A stretch of DNA of 64,000 bases. Origin: Psychromonas sp. CNPT3 (lineage in GTDB: Bacteria; Pseudomonadota; Gammaproteobacteria; Enterobacterales; Psychromonadaceae). Position numbers and translations under genes: made by a program. The DNA lies in NCBI RefSeq assembly GCF_000153405.2, contig NC_020802.1, positions 2,809,883-2,873,882 on the forward strand. The letters are read 5' to 3'. Below the pieces are notes generated by a model. The model did not search any database. It was not told the DNA's origin and was given only the letters and a program-made list of their open reading frames with translations. Positions 8,566 through 17,187 of this stretch are shown piece after piece (the stretch's first letter is position 1; every line of letters begins with the position of its first letter).

Positions 8566-10083
8566 TTATTTATTTTGTGGACGCATATGCGGGAATAACA
8601 ATACGTCACGGATAGTATGGCTATCTGTAAACAGCATGACTAAGCGATCAATACCGATGCCTTCTCCCGCTGTTGGTGGTAGACCATGCTCTAAAGCAAC
8701 AATGTAATCTGCATCATAGAACATCGCTTCATCATCACCAGCATCTTTTTGTGCCACTTGATCTCTAAAACGTTGCGCTTGATCTTGTGCGTCATTTAGC
8801 TCTGAGAAACCATTTGCAAGCTCACGACCACCTACAAAGAATTCAAAACGATCTGTCACATCAGGATCATTATCACTACGACGTGCAAGAGGAGAAACCT
8901 CTGCAGGGTAAGCCGTAATAAAGGTAGGTTGCATTAGTTTATGCTCTGCTGTTTCTTCAAAGATCTCAGTCAGAACTTTACCCGCACCCCAATTATCTTT
9001 CAGATGAATGTTTAAACGTTTCGCAAGCGCTTGTAGTGCTTCCATGCTATCTAACTCTTCTGCTTTTATCTCATCATTGTACTCAAGAATTGACTCTTTC
9101 ATGGTCATGCGAATAAATGGTTTTCCAAAATCAAATTCTTCTTCACCATATTTAACAACGCTTGAGCCTAATACTGTTTCTGTAATATGGCGTAACATAT
9201 CTTCAGTAAGGTTCATCAAATCGATGTAATCTGCATATGCCTGATAAAATTCTATCATCGTAAATTCAGGATTATGGCGAGTAGAAGTACCTTCATTACG
9301 GAAACTGCGATTTATTTCAAATACACGTTCAAAACCACCAACCACTAAACGTTTTAAATTAAGCTCTGGTGCAATACGTAAGTACATCGGTAAATCAAGT
9401 GCATTATGGAAAGTTTCAAATGGTTTCGCCGTTGCGCCGCCAGGTATAGCTTGTAACATTGGCGTTTCAACTTCCATAAAATCACGGTCATTTAGGTACT
9501 GACGGATAGAGTTAACGATTTTATTGCGCAGTATGAAAGTACGACGAGAGTTATCATTGGCGATCAAGTCTAAATAACGTTGACGATAGCGTGACTCAAT
9601 ATCGGTTAAACCATGGAACTTATCTGGTAATGGGCGTAGCGCCTTAGTCAGAATACGAATTTCTGAAACTTTAATACTCAGTTCATTGGTTTTAGTTTTA
9701 AATAGACGCCCTTGCGCGCCAATTATATCGCCAAGATCCCATTTCTTAAATTCAGTATTATAAAAATCAACAGCCAGGTTATCACGCACCACGTAAACTT
9801 GAATACGTCCGCCCATATCTTGAATGGTTGCAAAACTAGCTTTACCCATAATACGACGCGTCATCATTCGACCCGCGATACTCACATCAACAGCAAGTTC
9901 GTCTAATTCTTCTTTTGTTTTATCATCATATTTTTCATGTAATTCATCAGAAATATTTTTACGACGGAAATCGTTTGGAAATGCATTACCCTTTTCACGC
10001 ATAGCATCAAGCTTTGCTAAACGTTGCGCTAAAATTTCACTTAGCTCTACTGTAGGTGCTTCACTTTGATTTTTCTCTGACAT
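8566..10083 (-). CDS. lysS: Lysyl-tRNA synthetase, class II
   Basis: A 505-residue class II enzyme, the usual length. The N-terminal anticodon-binding OB fold spans about residues 60-170 ([23 protein letters not shown]). Motif 2 is [26 protein letters not shown] and motif 3 is [13 protein letters not shown] near the C-terminus. It charges tRNA-Lys with lysine in the cytoplasm. It lies directly downstream of prfB, the arrangement known in E. coli and relatives, 57 bases apart. Confidence 0.97.
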   Translation of the reverse strand: MSEKNQSEAPTVELSEILAQRLAKLDAMREKGNAFPNDFRRKNISDELHEKYDDKTKEELDELAVDVSIAGRMMTRRIMGKASFATIQDMGGRIQVYVVRDNLAVDFYNTEFKKWDLGDIIGAQGRLFKTKTNELSIKVSEIRILTKALRPLPDKFHGLTDIESRYRQRYLDLIANDNSRRTFILRNKIVNSIRQYLNDRDFMEVETPMLQAIPGGATAKPFETFHNALDLPMYLRIAPELNLKRLVVGGFERVFEINRSFRNEGTSTRHNPEFTMIEFYQAYADYIDLMNLTEDMLRHITETVLGSSVVKYGEEEFDFGKPFIRMTMKESILEYNDEIKAEELDSMEALQALAKRLNIHLKDNWGAGKVLTEIFEETAEHKLMQPTFITAYPAEVSPLARRSDNDPDVTDRFEFFVGGRELANGFSELNDAQDQAQRFRDQVAQKDAGDDEAMFYDADYIVALEHGLPPTAGEGIGIDRLVMLFTDSHTIRDVLLFPHMRPQNK

Positions 10084-10140
10084 CTTTTTCCCTTATTAAT
10101 TTATACATTGTTCAAATATGGCCATTATATGGCCATAGAC

Positions 10141-11239
10141 TTAAAGTCCTGATTTTAAGCTGGCTTCGATAAATTCATTTAACTCGCCATCAAGCACTCG
10201 CTGTGGGTTACGACTCTCAACCCCGGTTCTTAAATCTTTTATACGTGCATCATCTAAAACGTACGAACGAATTTGACTACCCCAGCCAATATCCGATTTA
10301 TTATCTTCGCTGATTTGTTTTTCTACATTTTGAATTTGTACTTCATGCTCATACAATTTGGCTTTTAACTGCTTCATTGCCTGATCTTTATTCTTATGCT
10401 GTGAGCGATCATTTTGACACTGCACCACTATATTGGTCGGTAAATGCGTAATACGTACCGCCGACTCAGTGGTATTGACATGTTGCCCGCCGGCGCCTGA
10501 CGCTCGGTATACATCAATACGCAACTCAGCAGGATTGATCACTATATCAATATTATCTTCAACTTCAGGGTACACAAAAGCAGACGCAAAAGAAGTGTGG
10601 CGTTTGCCTGATGAATCAAACGGTGATTTACGTACTAAGCGATGTACGCCGGTTTCAGTACGTAACCAGCCATATGCATATTCACCCGAGAAGCGAATTG
10701 TTGCCCCTTTTATACCAGCGACATCACCTGCCGACACTTCCATTAATTCTGTTTTATAGCCATTGGCTTCGCCCCAGCGTAAATACATGCGCAGTAGCAT
10801 ATTGGCCCAATCTTGAGCTTCCGTTCCGCCAGAGCCAGATTGAATATCCAAGTAACAAGAACAACTGTCATTTTTACCCGAAAACATGCGACGAAATTCA
10901 AGGACTTCAAGTTTTTTTTCTAATTCGAGAGTTTCATTAGCGGCCTCATCAAAGGTATCTTGATCTTGCTCATCAACAGCCAACTCAACTAACATCAATA
11001 TCTCATCACAACCGATTTCGAGTGCTTTGATAGTTTCAACGATAAGCTCTAATGCGCTACGCTCTTTACCTAATGCTTGTGCTCTCTCGGGATCATTCCA
11101 TACTTCAGGAGATTCAAGCTCACGTGTCACTTCTTCTAAACGCTCCACTTTGACATCATAGTCAAAGATACCCCCGGAGTAATTGCGCACGCTCAGAAAG
11201 CTCTTTTACTTTATGTAAAACAGGATTAATTTCAAACAT
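10141..11239 (-). CDS. prfB: Peptide chain release factor 2, with programmed +1 frameshift
   Basis: Translation starts at the ATG at 11239 ([19 protein letters not shown]...) and reads 25 codons to an in-frame TGA at 11164-11162. The site is the classic CGG GGG TAT CTT TGA C: an internal Shine-Dalgarno-like GGGGG three bases before CTT, then the slow stop. Ribosomes skip one base (the T at 11164) and resume at GAC, giving 365 residues, the E. coli RF2 length. The stop-recognition motif SPF ([11 protein letters not shown]) and the catalytic GGQ (GAGGQHVN) are both present. RF2 recognises UGA and UAA, so low RF2 favours frameshifting and raises its own synthesis. Confidence 0.97.
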
Positions 11240-11562
11240 CAAAGCCTCTATTTATTCGACGGTAAAAAGAAGACGAATTTTAACCAATATCCATTGAAAT
11301 ATATAGTCACTTAGGTACTTTTTAAACAACTTAGTACAACAAAAATATTGTTTTATATACTTTTATATAAAATCAACAGTAGAGTCAAAGACATATAATG
11401 AATATTACACTCGAACGTGCGCTTTATAAAATAAATTAGATAAGGAAAAACTCTGCATATTATTAAAAAACCGTTATTCTCTATACTATTCACCGAGGAG
11501 GCTTTATTTATATAAAATATGCATAACGCAAAATAATCCGTCTTCTCTTGTTAGGAGTTTAT
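11240..11562. promoter_or_regulatory. Divergent promoter region between prfB and the PspG-like gene
   Basis: AT-rich, no gene seen. A sigma-54 promoter would be expected if the downstream gene is a true pspG, but I found no clear GG-N10-GC element. The Shine-Dalgarno TAGGAG (11552-11557) fixes the start of the next gene. Confidence 0.4.
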
Positions 11563-11766
11563 ATGTTTGAATTAGCCGCTTTTTTACTTTCGGCCTTTGT
11601 GATCTTTATGTTTGGTATTTCCGTGCTAAGTTTAAGCATCATCGCTATTATTATGTTCGTTGGCTTTATTCTATTAAGCACTATCAGCTTTGTTTTCCAG
11701 TTTGGATTCTGGATCATCCTCGCACTTTGTCTTTATTATTACTTTTTTCATAAAGATGAAAATTAA
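11563..11766 (+). CDS. Small membrane protein, phage-shock-protein G-like
   Basis: A 67-residue, very hydrophobic protein with two to three membrane spans and a short charged tail (YYYFFHKDEN). The ATG at 11563 is preferred over an upstream TTG because TAGGAG lies six bases before it. The start MFELAAFLLSAFVIFMFGISVLSL resembles the opening of PspG (ME/LxLLFxxxFFVxLMxTGVSLLG). PspG is an effector of the envelope-stress response. The match is short and made by eye; a generic small membrane protein is the alternative. Confidence 0.5.
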   Translation: MFELAAFLLSAFVIFMFGISVLSLSIIAIIMFVGFILLSTISFVFQFGFWIILALCLYYYFFHKDEN

Positions 11767-12328
11767 ATGGATAATATTAAAGGCCAAAAATAGAAAAAAT
11801 ACACTAGAAGTTTTTACTTCTCTCACTCTAAACATATTACCTATAGATGCTTTATCCGGCGCACGCTCAGAGAGCAGTTCAAGACACAACATTTATAAAA
11901 GATATCCCCTTTCCATCAGTTACAACGCAAAAGTGATATGCGAGCTGGCAGCCTGACTTGAACTCTTCAGTGTTGTGGATATTTTCTTATAAAACATCGA
12001 TGTAGGATCACACTGCATCACTTTTACGCTAACAATCTAACGCCAATTTGGCTTGCTGATTTTGTATCTTGAAGTATCATAGCTATAGTATGCACAAAAA
12101 ATGCACTGAAAACAGATCTCAGACTAAAATCTGTCGAGAAGTGCTTGCTATAAATAGAATGAATAATAACGCATAATATAAGTACTGATTGCTCTGCAAT
12201 TAATATGATGCGATATATTAATATCTGTGGATATTATTTTTTTATGAACACATAGATCTTGATCTGAGTCCTTCATAAAAAATTATTATCTATACAATAT
12301 CAACTACTTAAATACTTTAGGAATTATA
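11767..12328. other. Non-coding stretch with nothing clear
   Basis: About 560 AT-rich bases without a credible gene, tRNA or terminator. The last ~80 bases must hold the promoter and the Shine-Dalgarno (AGGAAT) of the outer-membrane protein gene at 12329. Confidence 0.4.
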
Positions 12329-12943
12329 ATGAAAAAACAACTGTGTGCCATCGCCATTACAAGCCTTCTTAGCACATCTGCTTTCGCAGATAATATTGGT
12401 GTTTTTGCCGGTATTGATTACAGCACAACCAATAATAGTTATTCAGAAACAGATTTAAAAGACAGTAATAATTTTTCAGGCTATATTGCTTTTGAACATT
12501 TTATCCCTCTGATCCCGAACGTTAAATTAAAACATGCGACGTTAAATATTGAGCATGAAAATGCAGATCAAGAAAGTTCGATGAGCAATGCTATTTTATA
12601 TTACCAACTTTTTGATAATGGCATGTTTGAATTTGATTTTGGTTTGGCTTATACACACGCAGAAGATCTTTCTAGCCAAAATACTAATTTACTACAAGGC
12701 TACCTAGCGGCAAAAGTACAACTTCCTGGTTTACCAATGAATGTTTTCGCAGAAGGCACAACAGGCTCACTAACAAGTGATAATGCGACTGATGCTATGC
12801 TAGGTGTTGCTTATACATTCAATCCTAATTCAGTGCTTCTAAATTTCTCAGTACGTGCAGGGTACCGCATGCAAGATATGACTATTAATTCTGTTAAACA
12901 AGAAAACAAAGGCCTATTTGCCGGCGTCGAAGTACATTTTTAA
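12329..12943 (+). CDS. Outer-membrane beta-barrel protein, TIGR04219-like
   Basis: A 204-residue protein with a clean signal peptide (MKKQLCAIAITSLLSTSAFA, cut after AFA). It shows alternating beta-strand pattern and a terminal aromatic residue (GVEVHF), the mark for BAM-assisted outer-membrane insertion. The stretch FEHFIPLIPNVKLKHATL matches my memory of the TIGR04219 family of small gammaproteobacterial barrels, whose role is unknown. It stands alone, followed by a long hairpin. Confidence 0.65.
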   Translation: MKKQLCAIAITSLLSTSAFADNIGVFAGIDYSTTNNSYSETDLKDSNNFSGYIAFEHFIPLIPNVKLKHATLNIEHENADQESSMSNAILYYQLFDNGMFEFDFGLAYTHAEDLSSQNTNLLQGYLAAKVQLPGLPMNVFAEGTTGSLTSDNATDAMLGVAYTFNPNSVLLNFSVRAGYRMQDMTINSVKQENKGLFAGVEVHF

Positions 12944-12951
12944 AAAATAAA

Positions 12952-12994
12952 AAGAGTAAACAACGATGCGAAAACATGATGGTTGTTTGCTCTT
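12952..12994 (+). terminator. Long hairpin after the outer-membrane protein gene
   Basis: A 13-bp stem AAGAGTAAACAAC / GTTGTTTGCTCTT with one G-T wobble and a 17-base loop. There is no good T run, so it may be a 3' stabiliser or weak terminator. Confidence 0.45.
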
Positions 12995-13096
12995 ACCTAT
13001 CGTTCCACTCTCTCTTTTTACCTCTACTTAATACCTATTTAAGATTTTCAGCTCTCTGCCGATACGTTAACTAGTCTTTGTTTATAGGAATTACCG

Positions 13097-13714
13097 ATGA
13101 AAAAAATATTAATTTTACTTTTCATGCTCATTTATAGTACCACCGCATCTTCTGAGCTCTACAGTAAATTTGATGTTGTACAACTCTACAGCCAAGATGA
13201 ACTGAACGTTTTAATACTTAATAACAAGCACTTACAGCGCGTTAAAGCGGATGAGTGTCAATTGGTTGAAGATATAAAAGCACATGCTTTAAAAGTAAAA
13301 GAGCCCACTTATACTTTCCTCTGGGGAGATATGCTTGCTTGGGGTGTTTGTGTTGATCGAGATGTAAAATTAGGTATGTTTTATATTAATCAGTCTGCAA
13401 AACAAGGTTTATTGGCGGCCATTGAACAATTGGGCCGTTATTATGAACATGGCACATTGGTACAGAAAAATAAAACGCGGGCATTAGTTTATTACCGAGA
13501 AGCTGCACTACAAGGTTTTGTCAAAGCACAATTACGTTATATCAATCTTTTATTAGCAGGTTACGGTAGCCCTCTTGATTACCCGGATGCCTATCACGCA
13601 CTGTTTTCAAGCATTATCGCCGATAAAAGGACGCATTTAAAAGCACAAAGATTACTCGCTAAATTAGCCGACAGAATGCCCGAGCAGATTGTTCAACAAG
13701 CACAAAGACCATAA
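13097..13714 (+). CDS. motX: Sodium-type flagellar motor protein MotX
   Basis: A 205-residue secreted protein with a signal peptide (MKKILILLFMLIYSTTASS) and Sel1-like repeats (residues ~85-155). It follows Vibrio MotX closely by eye: LQRVKADECQLVEDIKAHALKVKEPTY, FLWGDMLAWGVCVDRD, GYGSPLDYPDAYH. Both conserved cysteines are present. MotX forms, with MotY, the periplasmic T-ring needed for stator assembly in sodium-driven polar flagella. It stands alone, as in Vibrio. Its presence implies PomA/PomB-type stators elsewhere in the genome. Confidence 0.92.
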   Translation: MKKILILLFMLIYSTTASSELYSKFDVVQLYSQDELNVLILNNKHLQRVKADECQLVEDIKAHALKVKEPTYTFLWGDMLAWGVCVDRDVKLGMFYINQSAKQGLLAAIEQLGRYYEHGTLVQKNKTRALVYYREAALQGFVKAQLRYINLLLAGYGSPLDYPDAYHALFSSIIADKRTHLKAQRLLAKLADRMPEQIVQQAQRP

Positions 13715-14316
13715 TACAGATGCTCCCTGTACACTAAATAAAAAAGAGTCTATTTTTAATACTTGCATCTTTACGGTTCAGCGAATGCATAAAAGTTCAC
13801 TTTAACATGCTAAAAAGAGAGATCCTTATCACATAAAATACAAAAAAATAAGCGCGAGTACATACCGATTAAATCCCTATCTAACAAAGCCGATATCTCG
13901 ACGTCAAAATAAAGACACAGACAACAAGCCAAGTTCAAAGAAAATATATCTCCCTAATCCTAGAATATGCCGTTAGCATCCAATATCTCTATTGCATTCC
14001 ATAGCGCACCTAAATAAAGCAGAATGAAAATAATCAAACTTATATCCACGATAAATTTTTTAAGGTTAACCTTACATAATAGCCCCTGTTTCATAAGATG
14101 CAAATCTCCACTTTGTTGGTTTGCGTGTTCAAATAAAACCTTGTAGATTATATGCATAACTCAGCGTTACGGGAATAACGCCGGATGCTTGTTTAATATC
14201 TTTAGAACATCATAGACGATGTAATTTATAAAAGAATGGAATATATCTAACAGCACCTTGCCAACATGGAAGTCGTGAATTTATAACTAGAATTCTAATA
14301 TAAAAGGTATTAAATA
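13715..14316. other. Intergenic region with one doubtful small ORF
   Basis: About 600 bases. The only candidate gene is a 65-codon minus-strand frame (14157 to 13960) with one hydrophobic segment (FIVDISLIIFILLYLGALW) but no convincing ribosome site; I give it about 0.2. The promoter of the porin gene at 14317 must lie at the right end. Confidence 0.4.
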
Positions 14317-15027
14317 ATGAAAAAACTAACACTCGCAATGGCTTGCACCTCTCTTTTATTGACTCCTCTCGCATTCGCTGCCGGCTCATCTTACGTCACC
14401 GGTAATGTTCAAATACATGATCGTGCTGACTTTAATGGTTCAGATACAACTTCCACATTAGAAAGTGGTCATACTTTTGACAGCGGCACGACATTATTAG
14501 TCGAATTTGATGGCATCCAATTAGGTCAAACGACACCAAATGGTGCATCGCCTGCTTATATCACATTAGGTGTTGAGCAAATGTTTAACTTAAATGATAA
14601 CCTTTGGGTTGCTGCGGGTTACCATCAATTACTACATGATGGCAAAGCAACCGAGTACCGCCCACTAGTTAAAATTGGTTATAACTTTGATAACGGCATT
14701 GCAATTTCTAACCGTACACGTTACCAAATTCAAGCATATGATGCGTACAACAGCATTGATGAAGACATCACCAATGATAAAATACGTTTTGATAATAATA
14801 TCGCTTATTCTTTCTCTGATATTGATCTTAATGTTAAATACAACAATGTATTTTACATTAACGAAGGCGATGCCAACCGTAACTCTATGGAGCACGAATT
14901 ACGCGCAACATGGACTCGTAATGGAGTTCAACCTTATATCGAATACCGTAATCAAGAAGATAGCGCTAAATACAACTATGGACACAATAACAATGTCTTA
15001 GTGATGGGTGCTTCGTACGTATTCTAG
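14317..15027 (+). CDS. KdgM-family oligosaccharide porin
   Basis: A 236-residue outer-membrane protein. The signal peptide is MKKLTLAMACTSLLLTPLAFA. The barrel has the KdgM/NanC/OmpL pattern: RADFNGSDTTSTLESGHTFDSG near the start, HELRATWTRNGVQPYIEYRNQ near the end and a terminal phenylalanine. These 12-strand monomeric porins admit acidic oligosaccharides such as oligogalacturonate or sialic acid. No lyase or transporter gene is adjacent, so the substrate is open. It may serve the amino-sugar PTS nearby, which is only a guess. Confidence 0.82.
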   Translation: MKKLTLAMACTSLLLTPLAFAAGSSYVTGNVQIHDRADFNGSDTTSTLESGHTFDSGTTLLVEFDGIQLGQTTPNGASPAYITLGVEQMFNLNDNLWVAAGYHQLLHDGKATEYRPLVKIGYNFDNGIAISNRTRYQIQAYDAYNSIDEDITNDKIRFDNNIAYSFSDIDLNVKYNNVFYINEGDANRNSMEHELRATWTRNGVQPYIEYRNQEDSAKYNYGHNNNVLVMGASYVF

Positions 15028-15041
15028 AGCCTTCCTATAAC

Positions 15042-15073
15042 AAAACCTAAGTATTATATGCTTAGGTTTTTTT
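15042..15073 (+). terminator. Intrinsic terminator of the KdgM-like porin gene
   Basis: Ten-base stem AAAACCTAAG / CTTAGGTTTT with a nine-base loop and a run of seven T, 15 bases after the stop. Confidence 0.88.
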
Positions 15074-15450
15074 ATGCCTGCAGTAATGCTTATCAACATA
15101 CATTAATAACACTACGCCAAGAAAACGTTTCTATTATCGATCCTGCACATGAAAGTTATGTGCTTATTCTCCCGCATCATTCTTCCGTTTTTTACCTCTT
15201 CTAATATTCACTGCTATATATATTTAAACTTAAAACGCGTGTTGTAACGCACTTTTTTTATGTCTTTATTTTTATTTAGTCTATCTTGGTTAAACAGGAT
15301 CATGAGTGATGATACGATCAAAGTTAGCTTAGACGACCCAAAGCGTATTTCTTTATTACGATGTAATACGGTGCTCGTTGCCCTATCATCTTTTTTCGTA
15401 AAAAAGAATAACGAGACGCATCTAAAAAAAGGCTCTATGCCTCTATAGAC

Positions 15451-15542
15451 TTATTCCAAAGGAACTAAAAAGGTTACCCGTCTTGCTTGCGTTAATTTTT
15501 CCTGTGCAATACATGAGAACTTAATTAATTCCTTTGGTATTA
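15451..15542. repeat. MITE-like dispersed repeat, short copy
   Basis: A 92-base element bounded by imperfect 14-base inverted repeats (TTATTCCAAAGGAA and TAATACCAAAGGAA read inward, 12 of 14 equal). It shares AACTAAAAAGGTTACCCGTC at the left and the TTAATTTTTCCTG..GCAATACATGA..ACTTAATTAATTCCTTTG end with the longer copy at 24357. It lacks ~73 internal bases of that copy. It is too short to code. The rest of 15074-15690 shows no gene; a 62-codon frame at 15260 has no ribosome site and ends just before the repeat. Confidence 0.75.
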
Positions 15543-15690
15543 CATAATTTATTGGACACTTTATACTCGATATAATTAAAGAAAAACAGAGAAAAAGTCT
15601 ATATCTCATACTTAGATAGTAAAGGAAATCTAATTAACAATTCAGGGAATTGAAAGGCAAACTTTAACAATTTATCAAAGGATCAATGCA

Positions 15691-16698
15691 ATGAAACACA
15701 ATTCCCCTCTCTGCTTAATGAACAATACAAAAATATTAATAGCCATCTGCCCACTTCTGCCTTTCTTTTTACAAGCAGCTGAAAATAATACCAATAATTT
15801 TTACATTGGCGCAAAGGCTGGCTGGTCAAAATACCAAGATGCATGTCTCTATGGTTACACTAAATGTGAAGAAGATTCTTTAGGTTATGGTCTTTTTGTA
15901 GGCTATGATTTTACTGATTGGTTTGCCATTGAAGGTGGCGTAACAAATCACAATGAGGTTAATTCATCATATCAAAATTATGATGTTGAGGCATTAGCGA
16001 TTAGTAGTGATCTCTCCACTAAATTTGGTTATCGATTAACCGACAATGTACAACTGTATACAAAAGTTGGGATCTCGTATCAACATATAAATAAAACAAT
16101 GTCAGATCTAGGTGACTTTTCGGGTTCAAGCTTTGGAGGACTAGTCGCCATGGGTATTGATTACAAACTAGATAATAATTGGTCTTTACGTGGTGAGTAC
16201 CAATTTATCGATGGAATAGGAGATGACACATCATTAAAAGCTGATCTCCATTTCACCTCTGTCGGGATCAAATATAGATTTTCCAGCTCAAAACAAAAAG
16301 ACATTATCCCGATCACACAACCAAAAGAAACTGTCGTCTCTGAGATCAAAAAACAACCTAAGCTACCTAAAAATATAATACTATTTTTTGATTTCGATTC
16401 ATCAGAAATCCTGCCCACTCCACTTTTACATCAGATCACGGATCAATTAGCCAAGTTTCCCAAAATTAACATTTCTATTATTGCCCATACAGATAGTGAA
16501 GGATCCGACCTATACAATGATAAATTAGCAGCGAAACGCGCGCTCGAAGTATCGAAATATTTTTTACATAAGAATATAAATAAAAACAGGATCAACGTAT
16601 TAAGTCATGGTGAAAGACTTCCAACTCATGATAATGAAACAAAAAAAGGGAGAGCAAAAAATAGGCGTGTAGAAATTACATTCTCTCATAATGCTTAA
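15691..16698 (+). CDS. OmpA-family outer-membrane protein
   Basis: A 335-residue protein with three parts. A signal peptide ends about residue 29 (FLQAAE). An eight-strand OmpA-like barrel spans ~30-200 (NNFYIGAKAGWSKYQD, FVGYDFTDWFAIEGGV, SVGIKYRFSS). After a linker, an OmpA/MotB peptidoglycan-binding domain covers ~225-335 (ILFFDFDSSEI, IIAHTDSEGSDLYNDKLAAKRA, NRRVEITF). It ties the outer membrane to the cell wall. The barrel contains a Cys pair (DACLYGYTKCEED), unusual for OmpA barrels and perhaps a loop disulfide. Length matches the family. Confidence 0.88.
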   Translation: MKHNSPLCLMNNTKILIAICPLLPFFLQAAENNTNNFYIGAKAGWSKYQDACLYGYTKCEEDSLGYGLFVGYDFTDWFAIEGGVTNHNEVNSSYQNYDVEALAISSDLSTKFGYRLTDNVQLYTKVGISYQHINKTMSDLGDFSGSSFGGLVAMGIDYKLDNNWSLRGEYQFIDGIGDDTSLKADLHFTSVGIKYRFSSSKQKDIIPITQPKETVVSEIKKQPKLPKNIILFFDFDSSEILPTPLLHQITDQLAKFPKINISIIAHTDSEGSDLYNDKLAAKRALEVSKYFLHKNINKNRINVLSHGERLPTHDNETKKGRAKNRRVEITFSHNA

Positions 16699-16997
16699 AT
16701 TTATTTTTTGTAAAATCAGGACATAGGCATTGAGAATAAAACCGACATCCTAAACTTTTAACGGATGTGTTTATCCTCGATGCGGGCTAACTGCGGATAA
16801 AACCTCAAATAGTTCTATGTCTGTCGATTAATAGCCGCTTCATTCATTTAATAATGGTTTGACGCAAATGCATCTGATCATAGATTTTTGTTTTAATAAA
16901 GGATCTGTGATCCGCTTTTCTGGCACATTTACCTCAGGCATGTGCGCGTAACAATGTATAAATCAAGGCCTAAAACATGACTAAAAGCGCATAAAAA

Positions 16998-17187
16998 GAG
17001 AGCTAAGCTCGCTAGTCGGCTTTTAAGTATTTATGCACCTATGTGTTAAATAATCAACAAAACAATACCTGCATCTCCGTATGGCCCTCTACGTGCACAT
17101 TAAAACGTACATCAGCAGACATTTTTCCTATTGATTCATAACTCCCGGTAATATTCGTAAAAAAAGCATAAAAGAAGCATAAAAAAA
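16998..17187 (-). repeat. Decayed leading unit of the tuf-tail array
   Basis: Exactly 190 bases before the first clear unit there is another GAGAGC..AAGCTCGC hairpin. Between them the sequence still aligns loosely with a tuf tail, including TAAAACGTA and ATGGCC/ACGGCC blocks. On the minus strand it can be read as a short frame MSADVRFNVHVEGHTEM..., comparable to the EF-Tu tail [13 protein letters not shown]. Identity is low, but the preserved spacing supports common origin. The preceding 16699-16997 holds no recognisable gene. Confidence 0.55.

Noticed and set aside
13960-14157. 65-codon minus-strand frame with a hydrophobic segment
   Set aside because: No convincing Shine-Dalgarno and no family; kept only as a remark in the gap entry.
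15260-15448. 62-codon plus-strand frame before the MITE-like element
   Set aside because: No ribosome site, no recognisable motif, atypical composition for this genome; more likely chance.
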